A DNA stretch of 64,000 nucleotides from DASSFG01 sp035547915 (lineage in GTDB: Bacteria > Planctomycetota > Planctomycetia > Pirellulales > JAICIG01): NCBI GenBank assembly GCA_035547915.1, contig DASZTS010000087.1, positions 1 through 64,000 of the forward strand, in the 5' to 3' direction. The notes beneath the pieces were generated by a model. That model saw nothing but the letters and a program-made list of their open reading frames with translations. It had not been told where the DNA came from and did not search any database. The position numbers and the translations under genes were made by a program. Of this stretch, positions 18,020-26,400 are shown piece by piece; within the stretch, counting starts at the first letter, position 1, and the number at the start of each line of letters is the position of its first letter.

Positions 18020-19033
18020 TCATAACTCATCGAACAGTCTCGCGCCACCGGAGTTGTTCTTCCTGCGTTGCGGCTTGCGAACGGAAACGGGTCGCAGGAT
18101 AGCAGCCACTGCGTTTTCGCCCTTGGCTCCCACCTGGTCGTTAGCCGTCCACAGCGGTATAGCCCATACGCGGTATTTGCCTGAAGCCTGGCCGAGATCA
18201 AGTTCGCACTCGTCTTCCGCAGGCTGTCCTGTCGAAGCGGCACGGTAGAGTGGCCCTTCGGTTTCCACCGACTTGTCCTTGGGGAGGAAGTGACCTTCCG
18301 CCTTGAATGCTTCACTCATGGCCGTGTACTCGATCCGTAATCGAAGCGCATCGCGGATTTCTTCTTCAGCCGTGACACCGAACAGATTGCCTTGGTCATG
18401 GCGGCCAACCGACCGCTTCTGTGTCGGTTTGAGCTTCCACGAAAGAAAAACCGCCGCGACTGGTTCGGCGGATGTCTCCGCAAACCGCCTCATCGTCGCT
18501 TCGCGCGAAGCGTGGTATTTTGCTGCCAGTTGGACAAGACCGTTTGCGTCGCTCACGGCTGCGGCATCTGTGGAAAACCACGGTTGGGGAAAAAGCAACT
18601 CGGTGGCCCCGATGTCGCAGAGCATCTCCAGGTACTGGTCGGGATCATCCCGGTCCCGGTGGCGGGCATCTGTGCGGCACCAGGCCTTCGTCGTGTAGTC
18701 GGGAAAGAAGGTGTGGCTGATCTCGTGTGACACGCTGAAACGCTGTCGCGTTTCCGGCAGATCGGGGTTAACCCGCATCTTCACGCCGCCGCTGCCGTCC
18801 GGCACAAGTTCCGCGTCGGGACTGTGTAACGGAAGCTCGTCACTCCGGGCGATGCCGCGCAGGCTTGCCAGTACATCCACGCTGATCGGCATGGTTGGTT
18901 CGCCGAATGAGGCGACGTGCAGGCGAATGAGTTCCTGCGCCTTTAGGCGAATAGCCGCCGCAGGATCATTCGCGCCGGTCGAGCGAACCAATTCCTCAAT
19001 GAGGGAAGCCGTTGAACGGAGGGGCGTCGTCAT
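18020..19033 (-). CDS. ImmA/IrrE-family metallopeptidase
   Basis: 337 residues from ATG 19033 (MTTPLRST), which overlaps the stop of the upstream XRE regulator by ATGA. The zinc site VSHEISHTFFPDY lies at about 101-113 (H103, E104, H107). ImmA/IrrE enzymes cleave or inactivate a partner HTH repressor after a stress signal. An HTH-plus-peptidase pair (CapH/CapP) is known to control some CBASS operons in response to DNA damage, and this pair lies divergent to a CBASS operon. It is equally well placed to control the hsd operon downstream. The HExxH is intact, so activity is expected. Confidence 0.85.
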   Translation of the reverse strand: MTTPLRSTASLIEELVRSTGANDPAAAIRLKAQELIRLHVASFGEPTMPISVDVLASLRGIARSDELPLHSPDAELVPDGSGGVKMRVNPDLPETRQRFSVSHEISHTFFPDYTTKAWCRTDARHRDRDDPDQYLEMLCDIGATELLFPQPWFSTDAAAVSDANGLVQLAAKYHASREATMRRFAETSAEPVAAVFLSWKLKPTQKRSVGRHDQGNLFGVTAEEEIRDALRLRIEYTAMSEAFKAEGHFLPKDKSVETEGPLYRAASTGQPAEDECELDLGQASGKYRVWAIPLWTANDQVGAKGENAVAAILRPVSVRKPQRRKNNSGGARLFDEL

Positions 19034-19446
19034 TTCTTTTTGCCCTTCCGGATCGAGTTCGCCAGAAGCAGGTAGAGCTGTTGCCACTGGTCTGCGGTCT
19101 GGGGCTGACCTCCACGAAACTTCATGACAGCGAGGTCGCGCAAATCATCCTCGGTCAGCGGCGTGTTCTGTGCGGCCATACGACTCTGGAACTCTTTGAG
19201 CGAAGGCGGCAGCTCAACGGCCGCCTGCTGGATTTGCACCGTCTCCAGCGATAGCAGGTCAGCAAGTGTCGTGGAGAGGCCGTTCGCGATCCGCAGCAAA
19301 ACATCAGCTGACGGCTTCTTCTCTCCCGCCGTGTCCCGCTCCAGCTCCCAGAGGTAGGTCTTGGAAATCTTTGCCTTCTCTGCAAGCTCGTCGAGCGATA
19401 ACTCCTTTTCCTCGCGAAGCTTGCGTATTCGTTTAGCCAGTGACAT
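19030..19446 (-). CDS. XRE-family transcriptional regulator paired with ImmA/IrrE peptidase
   Basis: 138 residues with an N-terminal XRE-type HTH (residues 4-65): RIRKLREEKELSLDELAEK, then AKISKTYLWELERD. The rest is a helical tail with no recognised domain. It is the first gene of the minus-strand defence cluster and faces the CBASS operon across 187 bases that hold two 15-bp direct repeats (19527-19541 and 19564-19578), its likely operators. Loss by ImmA-type cleavage would derepress one or both operons (inference from CapH/CapP and ImmR/ImmA). Confidence 0.85.
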   Translation of the reverse strand: MSLAKRIRKLREEKELSLDELAEKAKISKTYLWELERDTAGEKKPSADVLLRIANGLSTTLADLLSLETVQIQQAAVELPPSLKEFQSRMAAQNTPLTEDDLRDLAVMKFRGGQPQTADQWQQLYLLLANSIRKGKKK

Positions 19447-19526
19447 GGGTTGCTCGTCCCGCTCTTGAGCCTTGTGTCAAATCGCACTCCAGTTTACAGA
19501 ATCTGTACGCCGTAGCAAGAGATTTC

Positions 19527-19578
19527 GTTCGTTATAGTTGACAGCGCCAGAGCGAACCGGTATGTTCGTTATAGCTGA
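19527..19578. promoter_or_regulatory. Twin direct-repeat operator between the restriction and CBASS operons
   Basis: GTTCGTTATAGTTGA at 19527-19541 and GTTCGTTATAGCTGA at 19564-19578 differ at one of 15 positions and start 37 bases apart. They lie in the only long gap between the divergent HTH-ImmA-hsd cluster and the CBASS operon, on the AT-rich part of the gap. The natural ligand would be the XRE protein encoded at 19030-19446. No clear -35/-10 pair could be assigned by eye. Confidence 0.55.
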
Positions 19579-19633
19579 TGGCCCGGCCAGGCAATCGGCA
19601 CGATGCAGAATGGAAATTTGAATGGAGTGATTT

Positions 19634-20620
19634 ATGAAGAGGTCTTCTTTTGACGGCGAGCAGGAAGGCGCCACAAGCAGGGTTGCCAAGTTTCCAACCG
19701 CTGGTGCTGGAGTTGGCTCGGGCGGCGTGGACGCCGTTGGCGTGCTGGACAGCCGGATGTTGCCGGACAACGAATTCATCGCCCAATGGGAAGCTGTGAT
19801 TGTTGAACCGGCCCAGAAGGATCGATTGCTTTCGCAGGCGATCCTCAACTTCACGCTCCGAGAGAAGGTGAACCGCTCGAACTTGCCGCTGCACGGGCTG
19901 ATCGTCCTTCATGGTCCACCAGGCACCGGCAAGACATCGCTCGCCCGCGGGCTTGCCGCCCGGACGGCGGAAGTCATCGGCAAGCTTGGGCAGTTCCGCT
20001 TCATCGAGGTCGAGCCGCATGCCCTTGCGGGCGCGGCACTCGGCAAAAGTCAACGGGCGGTCCGCGACCTACTCGGCCAGACAATCGCCGAGCAAGCGGA
20101 GCGGGGTCCGCTGATCGTGCTTCTCGATGAAGTTGAGACACTGGCAGCGGATCGCGGCCGGATGAGTATGGATGCCAACCCGATTGACGTTCACCGGGCG
20201 ACAGACGCTGTCCTGGCTCAGTTGGACCAACTCGCAGCCAAGTACCCTCACTTGCTGTTCATTGCCACAAGCAATTTCACGCGGGCGGTTGACGGTGCGT
20301 TCCTGTCCCGCGCCGACCTGATCGAAAACGTCGGCATGCCGGGACCTGAAGCGTGCCGTGCGATCCTGCAATCAGCCATTGAGGAACTCGCTAAGGCATT
20401 CCCCGCCGCAAGCCGCATTGTCAAGGACCCGGAATTCGTGCGTGCCGCAAAGCACTGCGTGGGGCTTGACGGGCGTCGCATTCGCAAACTGGTGATTTCG
20501 GCGTGCGCGCTGAAGAAGGAGACTGCCGTTAATCCAGGCGGGTTGACAGCGGCCGATGTCCTTGAAGCGGCGGTGCAGGCGCAGGCTGAAGCCAAGTCGG
20601 TTCAGGAGGAAAAGCCATGA
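19634..20620 (+). CDS. cap6: Cap6, TRIP13/Pch2-like AAA+ ATPase of type III CBASS
   Basis: 328 residues. Walker A is HGPPGTGKT near 96-104, Walker B VLLDEVE near 165-171, sensor FIATSNF near 213, and an arginine-rich SRADLIENVG segment follows. TRIP13-type ATPases remodel HORMA proteins; in type III CBASS, Cap6 keeps the system off by taking apart the active HORMA-nucleotidyltransferase complex. It is the first gene of the operon, with a GGAG ribosome site before ATG 19634. The downstream gene starts inside its stop (ATGA, 20617-20620). Confidence 0.9.
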   Translation: MKRSSFDGEQEGATSRVAKFPTAGAGVGSGGVDAVGVLDSRMLPDNEFIAQWEAVIVEPAQKDRLLSQAILNFTLREKVNRSNLPLHGLIVLHGPPGTGKTSLARGLAARTAEVIGKLGQFRFIEVEPHALAGAALGKSQRAVRDLLGQTIAEQAERGPLIVLLDEVETLAADRGRMSMDANPIDVHRATDAVLAQLDQLAAKYPHLLFIATSNFTRAVDGAFLSRADLIENVGMPGPEACRAILQSAIEELAKAFPAASRIVKDPEFVRAAKHCVGLDGRRIRKLVISACALKKETAVNPGGLTAADVLEAAVQAQAEAKSVQEEKP

Positions 20621-21090
20621 GCACGGTTGCGAGACGAATCCGGGCAACGCCGGAACGCAGTGCATTGGATGCCTGGCAGGTCATCGTGGACCTCATCGCG
20701 CCCAATGAAGGTGCGGCGCGGCACGAATTGCTGGGAATCGAGGGAATCGCATCCTCCATCATCTCGACTGAATCGCCGAAGGACTCGCCGATGGTCGTTC
20801 GCGGCAAGGGGCCCCGCGTGCGGATTTACTGTCTGTACGACGAAGAAGCAGTCTCTGGCGACGATGCCAATGAGGGGGCGCTAGCGGAATGTCCGACGGG
20901 AGGCGAGTGGGTGCTGAGTTTGCCCGCCGACGCAGATGACGTGTCTTGGGTCAGGGACGCCCTTGCCAAGAAGTCAACGCACGTCACGGTGCGCGATAAG
21001 AGCGAAGCTGTTGATGATGGCGACAAGCAATCAAGTCAAGGCGGCAAGACCGAGGCCGCGATTAACATGGAGGCATTCCTACGGCCATGA
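20617..21090 (+). CDS. Second HORMA-type CBASS protein (probable Cap8)
   Basis: 157 residues beginning MSTVARRIRATPERSALDAW. It contains GPRVRIYCLYDEEA and EWVLSLPADADDVSWV. It sits between cap6 and the clear HORMA gene, overlapping both neighbours by 4 bases. Two-HORMA CBASS operons such as the one in Pseudomonas aeruginosa ATCC 27853 carry a second small HORMA protein at this place, and the layout here matches. The last residues (NMEAFLRP) after an acidic linker could be the closure peptide for the partner HORMA; this is inference. The assignment rests on context more than on motifs. Confidence 0.65.
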   Translation: MSTVARRIRATPERSALDAWQVIVDLIAPNEGAARHELLGIEGIASSIISTESPKDSPMVVRGKGPRVRIYCLYDEEAVSGDDANEGALAECPTGGEWVLSLPADADDVSWVRDALAKKSTHVTVRDKSEAVDDGDKQSSQGGKTEAAINMEAFLRP

Positions 21091-21590
21091 GCACATTCGT
21101 TGTCGTCAACACCTACACGCACTCCGTGACCTTCGTCACGGACAAGATGCTGATGTCGCTAAAGGAGATCATCCGTTGCAGTGGACTCAGCCCGGAGAAA
21201 TTGGTCAACAGTTGGAACAATTTGCAGCGAGGGATCAGCACTTGGCTTAATTCGCGTGAACTGCAGGCGGTCCATCTCGAAGTTTACAACCCCGACACCA
21301 ATGCCCTCATCGGCCGCTGGGACTTCGACATCTACTATGGCTCGTCCGGCGATGGCGGCATGTGGGTCAACACCGATGATATTAGGTACCACATCCGCAA
21401 GGCCGGGCAGTGGCCCTCGGCCTGCGATTACCGCATCGTGCTGACCACGAAGCCTGGAACTCCCGATATCGACGGCTGGGGCTCAACCGCATTTCGTTCG
21501 ACCGACGGTTTCGTTCGGCAGAGCTTGGGCACGACGATTGACGGCAATGGCATCAAGACAGGCTCTGCATACTGGAGGAAAGCAACATGA
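21087..21590 (+). CDS. cap7: Cap7, bacterial HORMA-domain sensor of type III CBASS
   Basis: 167 residues starting MSTFVVVNTYTHSVTFVTDK, followed by LEVYNPDTNALIGRWDFDI and VLTTKPGTPDIDGWGST, in the style of the bacterial HORMA proteins of CBASS operons. These proteins adopt a closed form on binding a peptide, then bind and activate the CD-NTase; Cap6 reopens them. The C-terminal safety-belt region would be RSTDGFVRQSLGTT onward. Overlaps by ATGA at both ends put it in fixed ratio with its partners. Confidence 0.85.
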   Translation: MSTFVVVNTYTHSVTFVTDKMLMSLKEIIRCSGLSPEKLVNSWNNLQRGISTWLNSRELQAVHLEVYNPDTNALIGRWDFDIYYGSSGDGGMWVNTDDIRYHIRKAGQWPSACDYRIVLTTKPGTPDIDGWGSTAFRSTDGFVRQSLGTTIDGNGIKTGSAYWRKAT

Positions 21591-22483
21591 TTACCGTTGA
21601 TGAAGCATTCAAAAAATTCCGTAGCCGCCTGGAACTTACCGACCGCGAGCAGGATGACGCCTCACGGCGTCACAACGAAATCCGGGACTACCTGAAAACC
21701 AAGTTCGACATCGAGCGCGATTTCCTAACCGGCTCCTACAAGCGGTGGACCAAGACCAAGCCACTCAAGGATGTGGACATTTTCTGCGTCCTGGGCGAGA
21801 AGGAACGCCATCGCCGAGACAAGCCGCCTGCTGATCTCCTTAAGGCGTTCGAGGATGCACTGGTCGAGAAATACAGTCGTGACAAGGTTTCAAGGCAACG
21901 CCGCTCGGTAACAGTAGATTTCGGTGTTAAACCTGATGCGGAGGAAGACACCGGCGGGAAGGTTATGAGCTTCGACGTGGTGCCAGCGTTCGATAAGGAC
22001 ACGCATTACGAGATTCCTGACACCAGCACGTCATCAGGCTGGACCGAGACAGATCCTGAAGTGCATTACGACCTCGCCGTGAAGGCACAGGACGCCTACA
22101 GCGGCGCGTGGAAGGGCATTGTGCGGATGACGAAGAAGTGGAACGCCTTTCACGGCAAGCCGGTTAAACCGTCCTTCCTGCTTGAAGTCATGGCGTTGGA
22201 GCTTCTGCATCCACCATTCGAAGGCAATTACCCCTATGAGATCAAGGCGTTTCTGGCGAGCCTCGCTGACCGCATACATGAGACCTGGGCAGACCCTGCA
22301 AAACTGGGGCCGCCCGTAAGTGACAGCATGGACAGGTCGGCACGCGATGCCGCGAAGTCTGCATTGCTGGCAGGCTCCGATGTGGCTGCGCGGGCAATAC
22401 AGCTTGAGCGGCAAGGAAAGAATGGCGAGGCGTTGAAGGTCTGGCGCAACGAGGTCTTCGGGCCGCTGTTCCCTCTGTCATAG
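21587..22483 (+). CDS. CD-NTase (cGAS/DncV-like nucleotidyltransferase, clade C/D)
   Basis: 298 residues. The active site is clear: GS at 49-50 (FLTGSYKRW), DVDI with D62 and D64, and a third Asp at about 130 in SFDVVPAF. The enzyme makes a cyclic oligonucleotide when bound by the closed HORMA protein. The neighbouring NucC-type effector is a cyclic tri-AMP receptor, so cyclic tri-AMP is the expected product (inference). Clade C or D fits the two-HORMA plus TRIP13 layout, D more likely. The start overlaps cap7 by ATGA. Confidence 0.92.
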   Translation: MITVDEAFKKFRSRLELTDREQDDASRRHNEIRDYLKTKFDIERDFLTGSYKRWTKTKPLKDVDIFCVLGEKERHRRDKPPADLLKAFEDALVEKYSRDKVSRQRRSVTVDFGVKPDAEEDTGGKVMSFDVVPAFDKDTHYEIPDTSTSSGWTETDPEVHYDLAVKAQDAYSGAWKGIVRMTKKWNAFHGKPVKPSFLLEVMALELLHPPFEGNYPYEIKAFLASLADRIHETWADPAKLGPPVSDSMDRSARDAAKSALLAGSDVAARAIQLERQGKNGEALKVWRNEVFGPLFPLS

Positions 22484-22496
22484 TTTTGGAGGAGTC

Positions 22497-23246
22497 ATGT
22501 CGGAATCACATTTGAGCAAAGTGCGCGGCACAGAATTTCTTCAACGTGCTTTCGCGAGCGAGCAATCGTGCTTGGTCGCCAAGCTGCGGTCCTCCGACCG
22601 AATAATTCACGACGGTGATCGTGGCGAGGTAAACGAGCAGTTCTTCATAGATGTGCTGCGAAAATATCTGCCAAGTCGCTATACGGTCCACAAGGCTGCG
22701 ATACTTGATAGCGAAGGCCAGGTTTCGGACTCCATAGATGTCGTCGTGCATGACAGGCAGTACACTCCGACACTGCTCGACAGCGAGTCCCACCGCTATA
22801 TCCCTGCCGAGGCTGTTTACGCCATATTTGAATGCAAGCCGAAGATCGATAAGGGCTATCTGGAATACGCAGCCAAGAAAGCCGAATCGGTTCGCCGCCT
22901 CAAACGCACTTCCGTTCCCATACGTCATGCCGGTGGGGAATACCCCGCGAAGGCTCACTTCGACATTATTGCCGGTATTCTGTCGATTGACGTTGGCTGG
23001 AATGATGGGCTGTCGGCATCGTTCGAAGATTGCCACGCGGGATTGACGGGGCCGATGCGTCTGGATTGCGGATTATCGGTCGATGGTCACTGCTTTGACA
23101 CCTTCAAGCCAGGCGGTGGATATACATACTGCAAATCCGAGAATGCCTTGGTGTTCTTCTTGTTCCGCCTCTTAAATCAGCTTCAGTCACTCGGCACCGT
23201 TCCAGCCATTGACTGGAATGCCTACGCATCTCAACTGTCGAAATAG
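22497..23246 (+). CDS. nucC: NucC, cyclic-oligonucleotide-activated DNA endonuclease (CBASS effector)
   Basis: 249 residues. The active site is D81 (SIDVVVHDRQYTP), E112 and K114 (YAIFECKP), with the same spacing as the D73-E104-K106 set I recall for E. coli NucC. The VRRLKRTSVPIRHAGG segment and the FLFRLLNQLQ near the C-terminus also match that family. NucC trimers join into hexamers on cyclic tri-AMP and cut double-stranded DNA, destroying phage and host genomes. A strong GGAGGAG site precedes ATG 22497, 13 bases after the CD-NTase stop. It is the last gene of the operon. Confidence 0.93.
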   Translation: MSESHLSKVRGTEFLQRAFASEQSCLVAKLRSSDRIIHDGDRGEVNEQFFIDVLRKYLPSRYTVHKAAILDSEGQVSDSIDVVVHDRQYTPTLLDSESHRYIPAEAVYAIFECKPKIDKGYLEYAAKKAESVRRLKRTSVPIRHAGGEYPAKAHFDIIAGILSIDVGWNDGLSASFEDCHAGLTGPMRLDCGLSVDGHCFDTFKPGGGYTYCKSENALVFFLFRLLNQLQSLGTVPAIDWNAYASQLSK

Positions 23247-23275
23247 CCTTTCACGGGCCATTCACCGTCGCCGTC

Positions 23276-23410
23276 GGAGTGTTTCGTCGCGGGGGTTTAC
23301 AAGCCCCGCGCCCCCGCGACGAAATGCGACAGAGGCAGAGGTGATGCCTTAAACCATTCACCAGAGCCTGAGGTGGATTCCGAGCAGGGGGTTTCTTCTT
23401 CCTTCGGCTG
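23276..23410. repeat. Structured intergenic element, copy 1, between convergent genes
   Basis: Two mutually exclusive hairpins are possible: a perfect 14-bp stem 23282-23295 with 23311-23324 (TTTCGTCGCGGGGG and its complement), or CGCGGGG 23288-23294 with CCCCGCG 23304-23310. The stretch ends with GAGCAGGGGGTTTCTTC. A second region with the same order of motifs lies at 38998-39135. It separates nucC (plus) from the large methylase-helicase gene (minus), both ending here, so a two-way terminator is one reading. No strong T-run follows the stem. Confidence 0.5.
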
Positions 23411-26400
23411 CTACGATGGGCTTTGCCCTTCAACTTGGGCGTTTCGCTGGCGCTCCCACAGTATGCGCTCTTGGAACGACATTGCTTGTGGTTCAGGCGA
23501 TGCGTCTTCCTGGTGGCGCACCTCTCCGCTCAGGCTTGCTTCCTTTCGCCTGCGGATGCGGGCGGTGACCGGCTCCTCGGCGGTTGGACCCTTCTGCCGG
23601 TCGCGTTGCGTTGTGGTCTCGATGGTGTTGGCGGCCTGGAGGGCTTTGATCTTCGCGGCCAAATTGAACGCGCTCGGGCCGGATTCATCGTCCGATTCCG
23701 CGTTCGAACCAGATAGAGCGGCCTTCAACTGGTCCCGCAGGGTTGTCAGTTCGGTCAGGTACTTCTCGTAGGCAAAGGGCTTGCCCAAGCGTTCCCGGTA
23801 GTCGCGAAGCTGCGATTCGGCGATGGCCAGGTCCTGCCGGACGCGGACGATCTCGGAGCCGTAGCCGGTGGCGATACGTTCGAGGGCATTCAGCACGGCA
23901 CGCGGCCCCTGGTGGTCGCGTGACAACGCGGTCTGGCGGGTGATTGCCCCTTCCAGATACACGTCCGGCGGGAATTGCGGATGCAGGACCAGCCCGAAAC
24001 GCAGCCCCCGGTAGATGCCCATCGGGATACGGGAGGTGTCGCTGACGTTGCGAGGCAGGTGTTCAAGCTGCTCGGCAAGGACCGCAGCGGCATCCTCACG
24101 TGGCCAGGCGCGTTTGCCGATAGTCACGGGATCATTGGCATGGTCTATGGCAGTCGCCTCATCGGTGCCGAGCTTGGCCAGCCGGTCGTTCATGGTGGCG
24201 ATGGTCGCGGGTAAGTCGCGGACGCTGCGGCGGGCGACGTATTGCTCGTCGAGATGGTTTTTCTTGAGAAGGGTCAAGCGCTGTAGCTCGGCGTCGGCCT
24301 CGGCCAGCGTGAGCACGGCCGGGTTGCCGGAGGCGATGGCCTTCACCTCTGCGTAGCTCAATTCCTGGCCCCCGATGTCCTCGGCGCGGCGAGCGGCGTT
24401 GTCGCCGGTGATGACCTGCGAAATGAACCGGGCCTTGGTTTCGAGGGCCTGCCACATATAGGCATCGAACGAACCTTCGGTCACATAGCGGTAAATCGCC
24501 ACTTCCTCGTTCTCGTTGCCTTGCCGCAGGATGCGGCCATCGCGTTGCTCGACCTCGGCGGGTTTCCACGGCGCATCGAGGTGATGCAGGGCAACCAGCC
24601 GTTTCTGGACGTTGGTGCCGGTTCCCATTTTCTGGGTGGAACCGATCAGCACGCGGACCGATCCTTGCCGGACCTTCTCGAACAATGCCTGTTTCTTGGC
24701 GTCGGATTCGGCATCGCCGATGGCGGCGATCTGCTCGCGGGGAATGCCCTGGGCAACCAGCTTCCGGATGATGTCTTCGTAGGGCGAGTAGCCCCACGGG
24801 GTCGGGTTGACACCCATATCGGCAAAGATCATCTGGGTGCCGCGTTTGGGCGTCGTTTCCTTCCAGATGGAAAAGACGTTTTCGACCAATCGATTAATCT
24901 TGGATTCCGGGAAATCCGGGGCGGTCGCCGAGAGCATCCGGGCGTCGGTGGCGAGCTTGCGGCCATCGGTGGTGATGTTCAGGGCGTTATCGACGCGGGG
25001 GTCCACCTTCTGCGACCGCAGGCGTTCGTAGCGTTCCACGAGTTCCTGTTGGAGTGCCTGCTGCTCGTCGGACATGGGGCAGGCGACCACGATGGGCTTG
25101 CCACCCTGGAGCTTCGGCCTCGGCAGGTTCAACATGTCGGCGGTCTGCACGTCGGCGAACGAACGGAACATCTGCTGGAGTTCCGGCAAGTTGGTGAAGC
25201 GGGCAAACCGGCTGCGCGGCCGCAGTCCCGCCCCATCCGGGGAAATCTCCATCGTGTCGATGACTTCGCCAAACGTGGCGGCCCATGCGTCGAAATGCTC
25301 GATGCCCCGGCTCCTGAGTCCTTCCGGGTCGAGAAAGCGCTGCATGGTGTACATCTCCACCATCGTGTTGGAGATCGGCGTGCCGGTGGCGAAAGTGACG
25401 CCGTGGCCGGGGTGCTGCTCGTCGAGGTAGCGGGCTTTCATGTACACGTCGAAGGCCCGCTCGCTCCCTCCGGTCTGTATTCCGGCGACGCGCTCCATCT
25501 TCGTCGGCGTTTCGAGGTTCTTGAAGTAATGGGCCTCATCCACAAAGATGTGGTCCACGCCCAGCTCGTCAAAGACCAGCCCGTCGTCTTTCTTATCCTC
25601 GGCCAGCAGGTTCTTGAGCTTTTCGGCCCGTGCTGCTTTCTGCTTCTCGATGTTTTTGATGAGGTTGCGGTTGGCTCCCTTGTCGGCGGCATGTTCGATG
25701 AGGAGCTGGTCGTACTCGGCGATCTGCTCGCGGAGGAACTTCTCCTGGTACTCCTTTGACATCCCAATCCGCTCAAAGCTCGAATGGGTCACGATGATGC
25801 CGTCCCACTCGCCCGAAGCGATTTTGGCCGTCAGCATCTTGCGGCGGTCGCGGGAGAGGTCTTCCTTGCTGGCGACCAGCAGCCGGGCGTTAGGATAAAG
25901 CTGCATGAACTCGCGGGCGAACTGCTCCAGCAGGTGATTGGGCACGACATACATGGGCTTCTGGATCAGCCCGGCCTGCTTCATCTTCATCCCCGTGGCG
26001 GCCATCGTGAACGTCTTGCCAGCACCCACGACATGGGCCAGGAGCGTGTTGCCGCTGCTCATACCGCGCCAGACGGCATCCTTCTGGTGGGGCCGCAGGT
26101 TCAGCGTTTGATTCAGGCCGGGGAAATCGAGGTGGGAGCCGTCGAATAGGCGAGGGCGCAGGTTGTTGAAATTGTCGTTGTAGATGCGTACCAAGCGTTC
26201 TGTGCGGTCAGGATCGGAAAACACCCAGGAGCGGAACTTCTCCTTGATAAGCTTCTGCTTTTCGCGGGCAGCCATCGTTTCTTCCTGGTTGACTACCCGT
26301 TCCTCGCGGTCGCCGTGGTCGATGGTGTCGTAGATGGTGGGCGACTTCATGTTGAACGCCAGTTCCAGCAGCCAGGTCCCGTTGGCCCGCGACGTGCCGA

